Under the pieces are notes generated by a model that was not told the DNA's origin, did not search any database, and was given only the letters and a program-made list of their open reading frames with translations. The position numbers were made by a program, and so were the translations under genes. Below, piece by piece: positions 6,367 through 11,996 of a DNA stretch of 11,996 bases; the stretch's first letter is position 1; each line of letters begins with the position of its first letter. This stretch comes from Betaproteobacteria bacterium. Its GTDB lineage: Bacteria; Pseudomonadota; Gammaproteobacteria; Burkholderiales; Casimicrobiaceae. Location: contig VBCL01000167.1 of the NCBI GenBank assembly GCA_005888865.1, positions 1-11,996 of the forward strand, read 5' to 3'.

Positions 6367-7352
6367 CGGGCATTCGCGCCGCGCCATGGCGCATCCTCGC
6401 TCGTTTCGGCGTGGCGACGGTGGCCCTCGTCCTTAGTGCGGCCCACGCACAAAGCTGGCCCGATAAGCCGATCAAGTTCGTCGTCGCCGCGCCTGCGGGA
6501 AGCTCGATCGATGTACTGGCGCGCGTCATCGGCGACAAGCTCAAGGATCGGGTCGGGCAGTCGATCGTGGTCGAGAACCGGCCCGCGGCCGGGGGTACCG
6601 CCGCCACCGACTTCGTGGCCAAGTCGACGCCGGACGGCTACACGATGCTGATGTCGTTCAACGGCCCGCTCGCCTTCGGTCCGCATCTGTACGCCAAGCT
6701 CCCGTACGACCCGCAGAAGGACCTCGCGCCGGTGATCATCACCTCCAGCCAGCCCAACGTTCTGGCGGTGACCGCGAACCTCCCGGTCCATTCGGTGAAG
6801 GAACTCGTCGCGTACGCAAAGGCCAATCCGGGCAAGCTCAACTTCGCCTCGGTCGGCAACGGCAGCTCGTCACACCTGACGATGGAGCTCCTGAAATCAA
6901 CGGCAGGTATCGACATCGTGCACGTGCCGTTCAACGGTTCGCCGCCCGCGGTGACAGCGACGATGCAGGGCGAGACGCAGATGATCTTCGCCGTCATGCA
7001 GCCGCTGCAGGCGCAGATCCAGGCCGGGCGGTTGCGCGCGCTGGCGGTTACGACGAAGACACGCTTTCCCTTGCTGCCCGATCTGCCAACCATCGCCGAG
7101 AACGGCTTTCCCGGCTTCGAAGCGCTGGCCTGGAACGGCGTGCTCGTTCCGACCGGGACACCCCGACCTGTCGTTCAGCGGCTCAACAGTGAGATCAATG
7201 CGATTCTCAAGGACGCAGGCGTGAAATCGGCGCTGAATGCGCAGGGCTTCGAGCTCATCGGCGGCACCACCGAAGACTTTGCGAACCTGATCAAGAGCGA
7301 ATCAGACAAGTGGGCACCGGTGATCGCGAAGACCGGCGCCAAGATTGACTGA
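6348..7352 (+). CDS. tripartite tricarboxylate transporter substrate-binding protein (Bug/TctC family)
   Basis: Periplasmic solute receptor of the Bug/TctC family, which captures small carboxylates or related metabolites; ligand not predictable. The 334-residue precursor has a basic stretch (R10-R19), a hydrophobic core V-A-T-V-A-L-V-L-S and probable signal peptidase I cleavage after A-H-A (34). The mature part starts Q-S-W-P-D-K-P-I-K-F and shows the hallmarks A-G-S-S-I-D-V-L-A-R (50-59, with the ligand-contacting Asp), V-E-N-R-P-A-A-G-G-T (75-84) and P-D-G-Y-T (95-99). Start is uncertain: ATG 6348 overlaps the VOC gene by 19 nt, while GTG 6363 would give a four-base overlap and an equally good signal. 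No TctA/TctB membrane subunits are nearby, so it is an orphan receptor, common in Betaproteobacteria. Confidence 0.92.
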   Translation: MPRTGVTGIRAAPWRILARFGVATVALVLSAAHAQSWPDKPIKFVVAAPAGSSIDVLARVIGDKLKDRVGQSIVVENRPAAGGTAATDFVAKSTPDGYTMLMSFNGPLAFGPHLYAKLPYDPQKDLAPVIITSSQPNVLAVTANLPVHSVKELVAYAKANPGKLNFASVGNGSSSHLTMELLKSTAGIDIVHVPFNGSPPAVTATMQGETQMIFAVMQPLQAQIQAGRLRALAVTTKTRFPLLPDLPTIAENGFPGFEALAWNGVLVPTGTPRPVVQRLNSEINAILKDAGVKSALNAQGFELIGGTTEDFANLIKSESDKWAPVIAKTGAKID

Positions 7353-7353
7353 A

Positions 7354-7409
7354 ATGAGTTGACTAAAATGAGTTGGCTGAGATGAATCGACCAAGATGAG
7401 ACGGCTGAC
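7354..7409 (+). repeat. four 14-nt tandem repeats ending at the argG start codon
   Basis: Four adjacent 14-base units begin with ATG at 7354, 7368, 7382 and 7396, and the argG start codon at 7410 is exactly one period later. Units read ATGAGTTGACTAAA, ATGAGTTGGCTGAG, ATGAATCGACCAAG and ATGAGACGGCTGAC. A degenerate fifth copy (TTGACTGAA, about 7345-7353) covers the stop of the preceding gene. Frames opened at 7368, 7382 and 7396 each have five codons and end in a TGA overlapping the next ATG. No Shine-Dalgarno sequence is evident before argG. Confidence 0.8.
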
Positions 7410-8624
7410 ATGAAGATCGTGCTCGCGTATTCGGGGGGCCTCGACACCTCGGTGATCCTCAAATGGCTGCAGGACACCTACCGCTGCGACGTAGTGACGT
7501 TCACGGCCGACATCGGCCAGGGAGAGGAGCTCGAGCCCGCACGCGCCAAGGCCAGGGCGGCCGGCGTGCGAGAGATCTATATCGAGGACCTGCGCGAGGA
7601 ATTCGTTCGCGACTTCGTGTTTCCGATGTTCCGCGCCAACGCGATCTACGAAGGCGAATACCTTCTCGGCACGTCGATCGCGCGGCCGCTGATCGCCAAG
7701 CGCCAGATCGAGATCGCGCGGGAAACCGGCGCCGACGTGGTGTCACACGGCGCAACCGGCAAAGGCAACGACCAGGTGCGTTTCGAGTTGGGGTACTACG
7801 CCCTCGAGCCGGGCATCCGGGTCATCGCACCGTGGCGCGAATGGGATCTCACGTCGCGCGAGAAGCTCCTCGCTTACGCGGAGGCGCACGCGATCCCGAT
7901 CGAGATGAAGCATCGCGGCAGCGGGGCGCCCTACTCGATGGATGCGAACCTGCTGCACATCAGCTACGAAGGCCGCGCGCTGGAAGACCCGGCGCTGGAA
8001 CCCGAGGAAGACATGTGGCGCTGGACGGTCGCGCCGGAAAAAGCGCCCGACGCCGCCGAATATCTCGAGCTCGATTACACGCGGGGCGACATCGCCGCCA
8101 TCAATGGCAAGTCGATGACGCCGGCGCAGGTTCTCACCGAGCTCAACCGTCTCGGCGGCGCTCACGGCGTGGGCCGTCTCGACCTGGTCGAGAACCGCTA
8201 TGTCGGGATGAAGTCGCGCGGCTGCTACGAAACGCCGGGCGGGACGATCATGCTCAAGGCCCACCGTGCCATCGAGTCGATCTGTCTCGACCGCGAGGTC
8301 GCGCACCTCAAGGACGAGCTGATGCCGCGCTACGCCAGCCTGATCTACAACGGATACTGGTGGTCGCCCGAGCGGAAGATGCTGCAGACGATGATCGACG
8401 CCTCGCAGGCCTCCGTAAATGGCCGGGTGCGGCTCAAGCTCTACAAGGGCAACGTGATGGTCGTCGGGCGCGAGTCGAAGGTCGATTCGCTGTTCGACCC
8501 GGCGATCGCCACCTTCGACGACGATCGTGGTGCGTACGACCAGAAGGACGCTGCCGGCTTCATCAAATTGAACGCGTTGCGCATGCGCATCGAGGCGATG
8601 CTCGCGCGCAAGCCCACGAAGTAA
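7410..8624 (+). CDS. argG: argininosuccinate synthase
   Basis: Cytosolic ATP-dependent ligase joining citrulline and aspartate into argininosuccinate, the step after ArgF in arginine synthesis. The 404-residue length is normal for the common type. The N-terminal ATP pyrophosphatase P-loop is A-Y-S-G-G-L-D-T-S (6-14); further family blocks are T-A-D-I-G-Q-G-E-E, G-T-S-I-A-R-P, S-H-G-A-T-G-K-G-N-D-Q-V-R-F-E (the citrulline/aspartate region) and later S-R-G-C-Y-E-T-P-G-G-T. The N-terminus M-K-I-V-L-A-Y-S-G-G fixes the start at 7410. Upstream is the 14-nt repeat run rather than a normal binding site. Together with argF it forms an arginine block interrupted by two unrelated genes. A GC-rich hairpin lies 25 bases downstream. 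Confidence 0.97.
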   Translation: MKIVLAYSGGLDTSVILKWLQDTYRCDVVTFTADIGQGEELEPARAKARAAGVREIYIEDLREEFVRDFVFPMFRANAIYEGEYLLGTSIARPLIAKRQIEIARETGADVVSHGATGKGNDQVRFELGYYALEPGIRVIAPWREWDLTSREKLLAYAEAHAIPIEMKHRGSGAPYSMDANLLHISYEGRALEDPALEPEEDMWRWTVAPEKAPDAAEYLELDYTRGDIAAINGKSMTPAQVLTELNRLGGAHGVGRLDLVENRYVGMKSRGCYETPGGTIMLKAHRAIESICLDREVAHLKDELMPRYASLIYNGYWWSPERKMLQTMIDASQASVNGRVRLKLYKGNVMVVGRESKVDSLFDPAIATFDDDRGAYDQKDAAGFIKLNALRMRIEAMLARKPTK

Positions 8625-8649
8625 CTACGCAGGCAAATCATCACCTTGC

Positions 8650-8668
8650 GCCGGCGGACGGCGCCGGC
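8650..8668 (+). other. GC-only hairpin downstream of argG
   Basis: GCCGGC (8650-8655) pairs with GCCGGC (8663-8668) around a seven-base loop. It lies 25 bases after the argG stop codon but has no T tract, so a terminator role is doubtful. Apart from this and a TATACT at 8774-8779, the gap 8625-8817 shows nothing recognisable. Confidence 0.3.
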
Positions 8669-8817
8669 AATACCCGATGGTGCTCCACGACGTAGCCTTG
8701 AATGGCCCGATAATAGCGCCCCCGTGCCGGCCTGACATAGGCGCCTCGCATCGCCGTCGTCGCCAGAGTGGCCTATACTTAGAGCTGCTGCGTGGCAGCA
8801 TGCTGTGGTGGTGGCCT

Positions 8818-9189
8818 ATGATGAAACTCGATCACGTGCAGGACTGGATCGACCTGGCCTTGGGCATCTGGCTATGCGTCTCTCCGTGGGTTCTCGGCTT
8901 CCCCGATGATATGAAACTGGTCGCATGGAGCACCATCGCCGTTGGCGCGGTGGTGATCCTGGTTTCGACGGCGGCCGTTGCGTTCCCTGATCCGATAGAG
9001 GAATGGATCAACATCGTACTGGGCGTGGCGCTCATCGTCTCACCCTGGGCGTTGGGCTATTCGGATCACCAAGTCGCGACGATGAGCGCTTTCGCTTCCG
9101 GCCTTCTGATCACCGGGTTTGCGACCTGGGCTCTGGAGCACATGACGCACTTGCTGAGTAGGATGCTCGGCAGGCAGAAGACATCCTGA
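8818..9189 (+). CDS. SPW repeat membrane protein
   Basis: A 123-residue integral membrane protein built of two similar halves. Each contains D/E-W-I-(D/N)-x-x-L-G followed by the S-P-W motif and a V/A-L-G-F/Y end (SPW at 22-24 and 75-77), the signature of the SPW repeat family. About four hydrophobic helices are visible, with a short basic C-terminal tail (R-M-L-G-R-Q-K). Function of the family is unknown. The open frame extends upstream to 8677, but that leader is Pro/Arg-rich and unlike the family; I chose the ATG at 8818, with the adjacent ATG at 8821 equally possible. A TATACT (8774-8779) could be the -10 of its own promoter, though the -35 is poor. The stop codon is embedded in a predicted stem. 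Confidence 0.8.
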   Translation: MMKLDHVQDWIDLALGIWLCVSPWVLGFPDDMKLVAWSTIAVGAVVILVSTAAVAFPDPIEEWINIVLGVALIVSPWALGYSDHQVATMSAFASGLLITGFATWALEHMTHLLSRMLGRQKTS

Positions 9190-9234
9190 CGAAGCAGCCG
9201 CGGCCACTCCCGCGGTCGAGGCCTCGACGTCAGG
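9185..9234 (+). other. predicted three-way-junction RNA structure
   Basis: An outer stem, CCTGACG (9185-9191) with CGTCAGG (9228-9234), perfect over 7 bp, encloses two further helices: CCGCGG (9198-9203) with CCGCGG (9210-9215) around a six-base loop, and the perfect palindrome TCGAGGCCTCGA (9216-9227). The SPW gene's TGA stop lies in the outer stem. Read as RNA this is a compact branched structure; as DNA the palindromes could bind protein. Chance pairing in GC-rich DNA cannot be excluded. Confidence 0.35.
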
Positions 9235-9251
9235 TGCGCCGATCTTGCGAC

Positions 9252-9288
9252 ACCGGCATTGCGCCGGTTAGGTGGGTTTGATACCCGC
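9252..9288 (+). other. two adjacent hairpins in the SPW-yajQ gap
   Basis: ACCGGC (9252-9257) pairs with GCCGGT (9263-9268), and GTGGGT (9272-9277) pairs with ACCCGC (9283-9288) with one G-T wobble. The second also resembles a tRNA T-arm (GTGGG, loop TTTGATA, CCCGC), but no acceptor stem or CCA follows. They continue the series of helices between the SPW gene and the terminator at 9303. Confidence 0.35.
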
Positions 9289-9302
9289 ATTTGTTGACAA
9301 CG

Positions 9303-9330
9303 ACAAAGGCCGCCCCCGGGCGGCCTTTGT
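9303..9330. terminator. strong intrinsic terminator hairpin
   Basis: Perfect 13-bp inverted repeat: ACAAAGGCCGCCC (9303-9315) with GGGCGGCCTTTGT (9318-9330), separated by CC. The A-rich left and T-rich right flanks are inside the stem, the usual form of a bidirectional-looking terminator. It ends the SPW transcription unit and isolates yajQ, whose start codon is 53 bases further on. Confidence 0.75.
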
Positions 9331-9382
9331 CTGCGCCGCGGATCGTGCTAGCGTCAGACCTTTCCCGCCAAGCCCTCATCCC

Positions 9383-9868
9383 ATGCCCTCATTCGACATC
9401 GTCTCCGAAGTGAACCAGGTCGAGGTCCGCAATGCGCTCGACCAGGCGAACCGGGAGATCTCCACCCGCTTCGATTTCAAGGGTTCCGACGCGCGCGTCG
9501 AGCACAAGGAAAAGGAGCTGACGCTCTACGCCGATGACGACTTCAAGCTCAAGCAGGTGACCGACGTGCTGCTCGGAAAGCTCACCAAGCGCAGCGTCGA
9601 CGTGCGCGCGCTCAAGTTCGGCAACGTCGAGAAAATCAGCGGCGACAAAGTCAAGCAGGTCGTGACACTGCGCGTCGGTATCGAGCAGGAGCTCGCCAAA
9701 ACGATCGTCAAGCACATCAAGGACAGCAAGCTCAAGGTCCAGGCCAGCATCCAGGGCGATGCGGTGCGCGTGTCGGGCGCCAAGAGGGACGAGCTGCAGA
9801 ATGCGATCGCGCTGGTGAAGAAAACGGTCACCGACTTCCCGGTCCAGTTCGGGAATTTCCGGGACTAG
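9383..9868 (+). CDS. yajQ: YajQ family nucleotide-binding protein
   Basis: A 161-residue soluble protein of the YajQ family (UPF0234). Members bind nucleotides; the Xanthomonas member is a cyclic di-GMP effector that works with a transcription factor, so a signalling role is possible here but inferred. The start M-P-S-F-D-I-V-S-E-V and the blocks N-A-x-D-Q-A-N-R-E-I-S-T-R-F-D-F-K-G, V-D-V-R-A-L-K-F-G-N-V-E and Q-x-S-I-Q-G-D-A-V-R-V-S-G-A-K-R-D are all family hallmarks, and the end V-Q-F-G-N-F-R-D is canonical. The open frame runs 37 codons upstream of this ATG, but that part lies in the terminator and is not coding. A GNAT gene follows 20 bases after the stop and may be co-transcribed. Confidence 0.95.
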   Translation: MPSFDIVSEVNQVEVRNALDQANREISTRFDFKGSDARVEHKEKELTLYADDDFKLKQVTDVLLGKLTKRSVDVRALKFGNVEKISGDKVKQVVTLRVGIEQELAKTIVKHIKDSKLKVQASIQGDAVRVSGAKRDELQNAIALVKKTVTDFPVQFGNFRD

Positions 9869-9888
9869 CTCCGGTCCGGCGCGCTGCC

Positions 9889-10479
9889 GTGCTCCCGGAA
9901 CGTCTGCTCGCCGGCCCGGTTGCCTTGCGTCACTTCACGGCGGCCGATGCGCCGCGGGTGCAGCTCCTCGCCGGAGAACGCGAGGTCGCGGAGTCGACGG
10001 CGCTCATTCCGCATCCGTATCCCGATGGCGCCGCTGCGGCATGGATCGCGACGCACGAATCGGCCCGGGCGAAGGGCACCGAATTCACCTACGCCATCAC
10101 CGAAAGCGGCGAGGACGTGCTGATCGGTGCGATCGGGTTGCGCCCCGGTCCAAGCGAGCATGAGAGCTTCGGCTGCTGGATCGGACGGCCGTACTGGAAT
10201 CGCGGCTACGCGACCGCCGCGGCGCAAGCGATCATCGTCCTCGCGTTCGAGTGGCTCGATCTCGACGAGCTGACCGCTTCGCACCTTGCGCGCAATGCCG
10301 CTTCGGGCCGTGTCATGGAGAAATGCGAGATGCGGCTGCTCCGTACCGAGACGCGCGACCACCGAGGCATGCCGGAGGAATTCTGCGTCCGCGGCATTAC
10401 CCGCGAGGGCTGGGCACGCGTCGTCGGCTCGGATGCGCCCGGGCAGCGTCCACGCGTGGCCGAAACCGCGAAACGATAA
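9889..10479 (+). CDS. GNAT family N-acetyltransferase, RimJ/RimL-like
   Basis: A 196-residue protein of the GNAT superfamily, which moves acetyl groups from acetyl-CoA to amines; the RimJ/RimL-like subgroup often acts on protein N-termini or small molecules. The N-terminal half has L-R-H-F-T-A-A-D-A-P-R-V, the usual first strand and helix. Motif A, the acetyl-CoA pyrophosphate site, is seen as G-C-W-I-G-R-P-Y-W-N-R-G-Y-A-T-A-A (95-111), followed by N-A-A-S-G-R-V-M-E-K (136-145), the typical Asn-containing loop and helix. The C-terminal 25 residues are basic and probably disordered. The start is a GTG (9889-9891) with no clear binding site; no better in-frame start was seen. It is 20 bases after yajQ and meets the opposing DUF3501 gene with a three-base gap. 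Substrate unknown. Confidence 0.85.
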   Translation: MLPERLLAGPVALRHFTAADAPRVQLLAGEREVAESTALIPHPYPDGAAAAWIATHESARAKGTEFTYAITESGEDVLIGAIGLRPGPSEHESFGCWIGRPYWNRGYATAAAQAIIVLAFEWLDLDELTASHLARNAASGRVMEKCEMRLLRTETRDHRGMPEEFCVRGITREGWARVVGSDAPGQRPRVAETAKR

Positions 10480-10482
10480 CCG

Positions 10483-11067
10483 TTACGCGAGATCGGCGAG
10501 CAACGCGCTGCGGGTGTCATCCGCAACCGGATCGAGCGCGGCGCTGTATTGCGGGTGATCGACGCCGATCGCCAGCCCGCTGCCGGCTTTCAGCGCCGAG
10601 ATCATCGCTGGGGCCAGCTCGAAACGCAGAAAATGCACCGATGAGGTCTTCTGGTCACTCTCGCGCTCCAGGTCTTCGTCCGCGATGGCGTACACACGCG
10701 GCTGACCCTCGATCTTGATCCACACCCGGTCCTCGATCCCCTTCAACCGCGCCAGCGCGCGCTTACGCTCCTCGACATCCTCGTATTCGACCTGCATCGT
10801 CGCCTTCCAGTTGTTCCCGTCGGGAACCAGCGGATTGTAGGTGTCGAGCTCGTCCTGGATGCCGGCCTCCTCGAAGATCCTTTCGATGCGAAGCATCTCC
10901 TGGACCTGGTAGCGGATCGTGAGCTCGTCCTCGAAAAGCAGAACGAGGTGCTCGCCCAGATGGACGCTGCGCGGCTTCTTGTGCGCGAGGACGCGCGCAC
11001 GAAAGTCCTTGCGCTCCCGGGCGTAGGCCTCCAGCGTCAGGAGGCTGTCGCGCGAAATGCGAGGCAT
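10483..11067 (-). CDS. DUF3501 family protein
   Basis: A 194-residue soluble protein of unknown function matching, from memory, the DUF3501 family. Features include M-P-R-I-S-R-D-S-L-L-T-L-E-A-Y at the start, R-S-V-H-L-G-E-H-L-V-L-L-F-E-D-E and Y-N-P-L-V-P-D-G-N-N-W-K-A-T-M, and Y-A-I-A-D-E-D-L-E-R; it has no cysteine, signal peptide or membrane segment. It is 14 bases downstream of the Fe-S protein gene, with AAGGA nine bases before its ATG, so the two form an operon. In proteobacteria this family is commonly found beside a GlpC-like Fe-S protein and a rubrerythrin, suggesting a role in redox or peroxide handling, which is inference from context. Its 3' end faces the GNAT gene with almost no gap and no terminator. 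Confidence 0.8.
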   Translation of the reverse strand: MPRISRDSLLTLEAYARERKDFRARVLAHKKPRSVHLGEHLVLLFEDELTIRYQVQEMLRIERIFEEAGIQDELDTYNPLVPDGNNWKATMQVEYEDVEERKRALARLKGIEDRVWIKIEGQPRVYAIADEDLERESDQKTSSVHFLRFELAPAMISALKAGSGLAIGVDHPQYSAALDPVADDTRSALLADLA

Positions 11068-11081
11068 TCGACGTTATCCTT

Positions 11082-11996
11082 TCATGCCAGCCCGTAAGCG
11101 ATGCGCATGAGCGTCAACGGATGCGCCTTGCGCGCGCGTTGGGCACGGCCCGAGTCGCGCGCGGCTTCGTCGATGCCTTGCAGGATCGCGCGGGCAGCGA
11201 TCGGACAGTCCGAGCTCAAGTAGTCCGGGTCGGTGTCTGCCATCTGTCGGAACACCGGCCTGCCGATGCGCATCGACGCGGCATAAAACTCGGTCTTCAC
11301 GCCCCACGTTCCGTCGTGCCCCGAGCAGCGCTCGACGGTGCTCACCGTCGTACCGGGTACCCACTCGAGCGCTTCGCGCGTTTTCTGGCCGATCTTCTGG
11401 ACGCGCGAGTGACACGGAACGTGATAGGAGACCCTGCCCAGCGGAGTCTTGAAATCCCTCTTGAGCAGGCCATCCTTGTCGCGCAACACGAGGTACTCGA
11501 ACGGGTCGAACATCGCCTCGGAGATCGCCCGGATACTCGCGTCGTCGGGAAACAGCAACGGAAGCTCGGTCTTGAACATGAGCGTGCACGACGGTACCGG
11601 CGTGAGGATGGCATAGCCGTCGTGCGCCAACGCCGCGAGGCTCGCGGCGTTGGCATCCTTCATCCTGAGCACCGACTCGAGGTCACCCAGCTCCAGCTTG
11701 GGCATCCCGCAGCAGGCCTGCCGCTGCGCGATGACGTAGGGAATCTCGTTGTGATCGAGGATCGCGATCAGATCGAGGCCGATCCCCGGCTCGTTGTAAT
11801 CGACATAGCAGGTCGAGAAGATCGCGACCTTGCCTGGCGTGCGCCGACCATCCCTGACGGGCCAGGCGACGGTCCTCGGCGCTGCGTCGGGAAAGCGCTT
11901 CACCGCGTAGGGCGCCAATCTGCGCTCGCGATGCACGCCGAGCATCATCTCCATCGCCCTGCGCGCGGCAGGCATCTCGGTGGCCCGATTGACGGC
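11082..11996 (-). CDS. GlpC/HdrB-like Fe-S protein with cysteine-rich CCG domains, 5' end outside the window
   Basis: C-terminal portion (304 residues visible) of a heterodisulfide-reductase-related, glycerol-3-phosphate dehydrogenase subunit C-like protein. The frame stays open through 11996, where it reads A-V-N-R-A-T-E before the first internal Met, so the start lies beyond the edge and the usual N-terminal [4Fe-4S] ferredoxin part is presumably there. Counting from the Met at 11973-11975, the first CCG domain has Cys56, Cys88-Cys89-Gly90 and Cys130; the second has Cys188, a C-S-G-H-D-G-T-W-G block (Cys217) and Cys257. The Ser in place of the second Cys suggests the two domains differ in cluster binding. 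DUF3501 follows in the same operon. It is probably an electron-transfer protein; partner unknown, and glycerol-3-phosphate oxidation is unlikely since no glpA/B is seen. Confidence 0.85.
   Translation of the reverse strand, partial: AVNRATEMPAARRAMEMMLGVHRERRLAPYAVKRFPDAAPRTVAWPVRDGRRTPGKVAIFSTCYVDYNEPGIGLDLIAILDHNEIPYVIAQRQACCGMPKLELGDLESVLRMKDANAASLAALAHDGYAILTPVPSCTLMFKTELPLLFPDDASIRAISEAMFDPFEYLVLRDKDGLLKRDFKTPLGRVSYHVPCHSRVQKIGQKTREALEWVPGTTVSTVERCSGHDGTWGVKTEFYAASMRIGRPVFRQMADTDPDYLSSDCPIAARAILQGIDEAARDSGRAQRARKAHPLTLMRIAYGLA

Noticed and set aside
5005..6387. 460-codon open frame antisense to argF and the VOC gene
   Set aside because: It mirrors two genes with clear family motifs, has no recognisable domain, and long antisense frames are expected in GC-rich DNA.
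9245..9300. Possible tRNA, because GTGGG-TTTGATA-CCCGC looks like a T-arm and ACCGG-N7-CCGGT like an anticodon arm
   Set aside because: Position 33 of the anticodon loop is not T, the variable region is too short, and no D-arm, acceptor stem or CCA is present.
9272..9382. Longer YajQ starting upstream of 9383
   Set aside because: The added part would be encoded by the terminator hairpin and lacks similarity to the family; M-P-S-F-D-I is the canonical start.

Overview
The window looks like chromosomal DNA from a GC-rich betaproteobacterium, probably an uncultured Burkholderiales-like lineage. The main evidence is the core gene neighbourhood: a dapB-bamE block divergent from fur, murJ divergent from rpsT, an argF...argG block and yajQ. 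A periplasmic tripartite-tricarboxylate (Bug/TctC) receptor also fits, since that family is greatly expanded in this group. No phage, transposase, CRISPR array, defence locus, rRNA or canonical tRNA was found. Most of the window is housekeeping; the unusual material is in small details and non-coding structure.

Layout. Positions 1-287 hold no complete gene. They contain a good minus-strand sigma70-type promoter (TTGAAG-17-TATAAT) firing out of the left edge, a long stem-loop covering a possible start codon, and a 22-bp dyad. Positions 288-2395 (minus strand) carry bamE, dapB (overlapping bamE by 10 nt, GTG start) and an SDR oxidoreductase, with a REP-like palindrome between dapB and the SDR gene. 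Fur (plus) diverges from bamE. murJ (minus) converges on fur and diverges from rpsT (plus), which has a clear promoter and terminator.

Positions 5071-8624 form a plus-strand arginine block: argF, a small VOC (glyoxalase-fold) protein, a Bug-type periplasmic binding protein, then argG. A run of four 14-nt repeats leads exactly into the argG start codon. Next come a two-repeat SPW membrane protein, a highly structured intergenic region ending in a perfect terminator hairpin, yajQ and a GNAT acetyltransferase. The right end (minus strand) holds a DUF3501 gene and the C-terminal part of a GlpC/HdrB-like Fe-S protein that runs off the window.

How the genes relate. ArgF and ArgG catalyse consecutive steps of arginine synthesis. 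DapB supplies diaminopimelate and lysine, and MurJ flips the lipid II that carries diaminopimelate in its peptide. BamE belongs to the outer-membrane protein assembly complex, and Fur controls iron homeostasis. The Fe-S protein and DUF3501 probably form one operon with an unknown redox role.

The observations most worth a second look are: an in-frame eight-residue gap in MurJ that removes a normally conserved aspartate; the 14-nt ATG-bearing repeats chained by ATGA overlaps into argG; the possible start-sequestering hairpin at the left edge; and the multi-helix region after the SPW gene.
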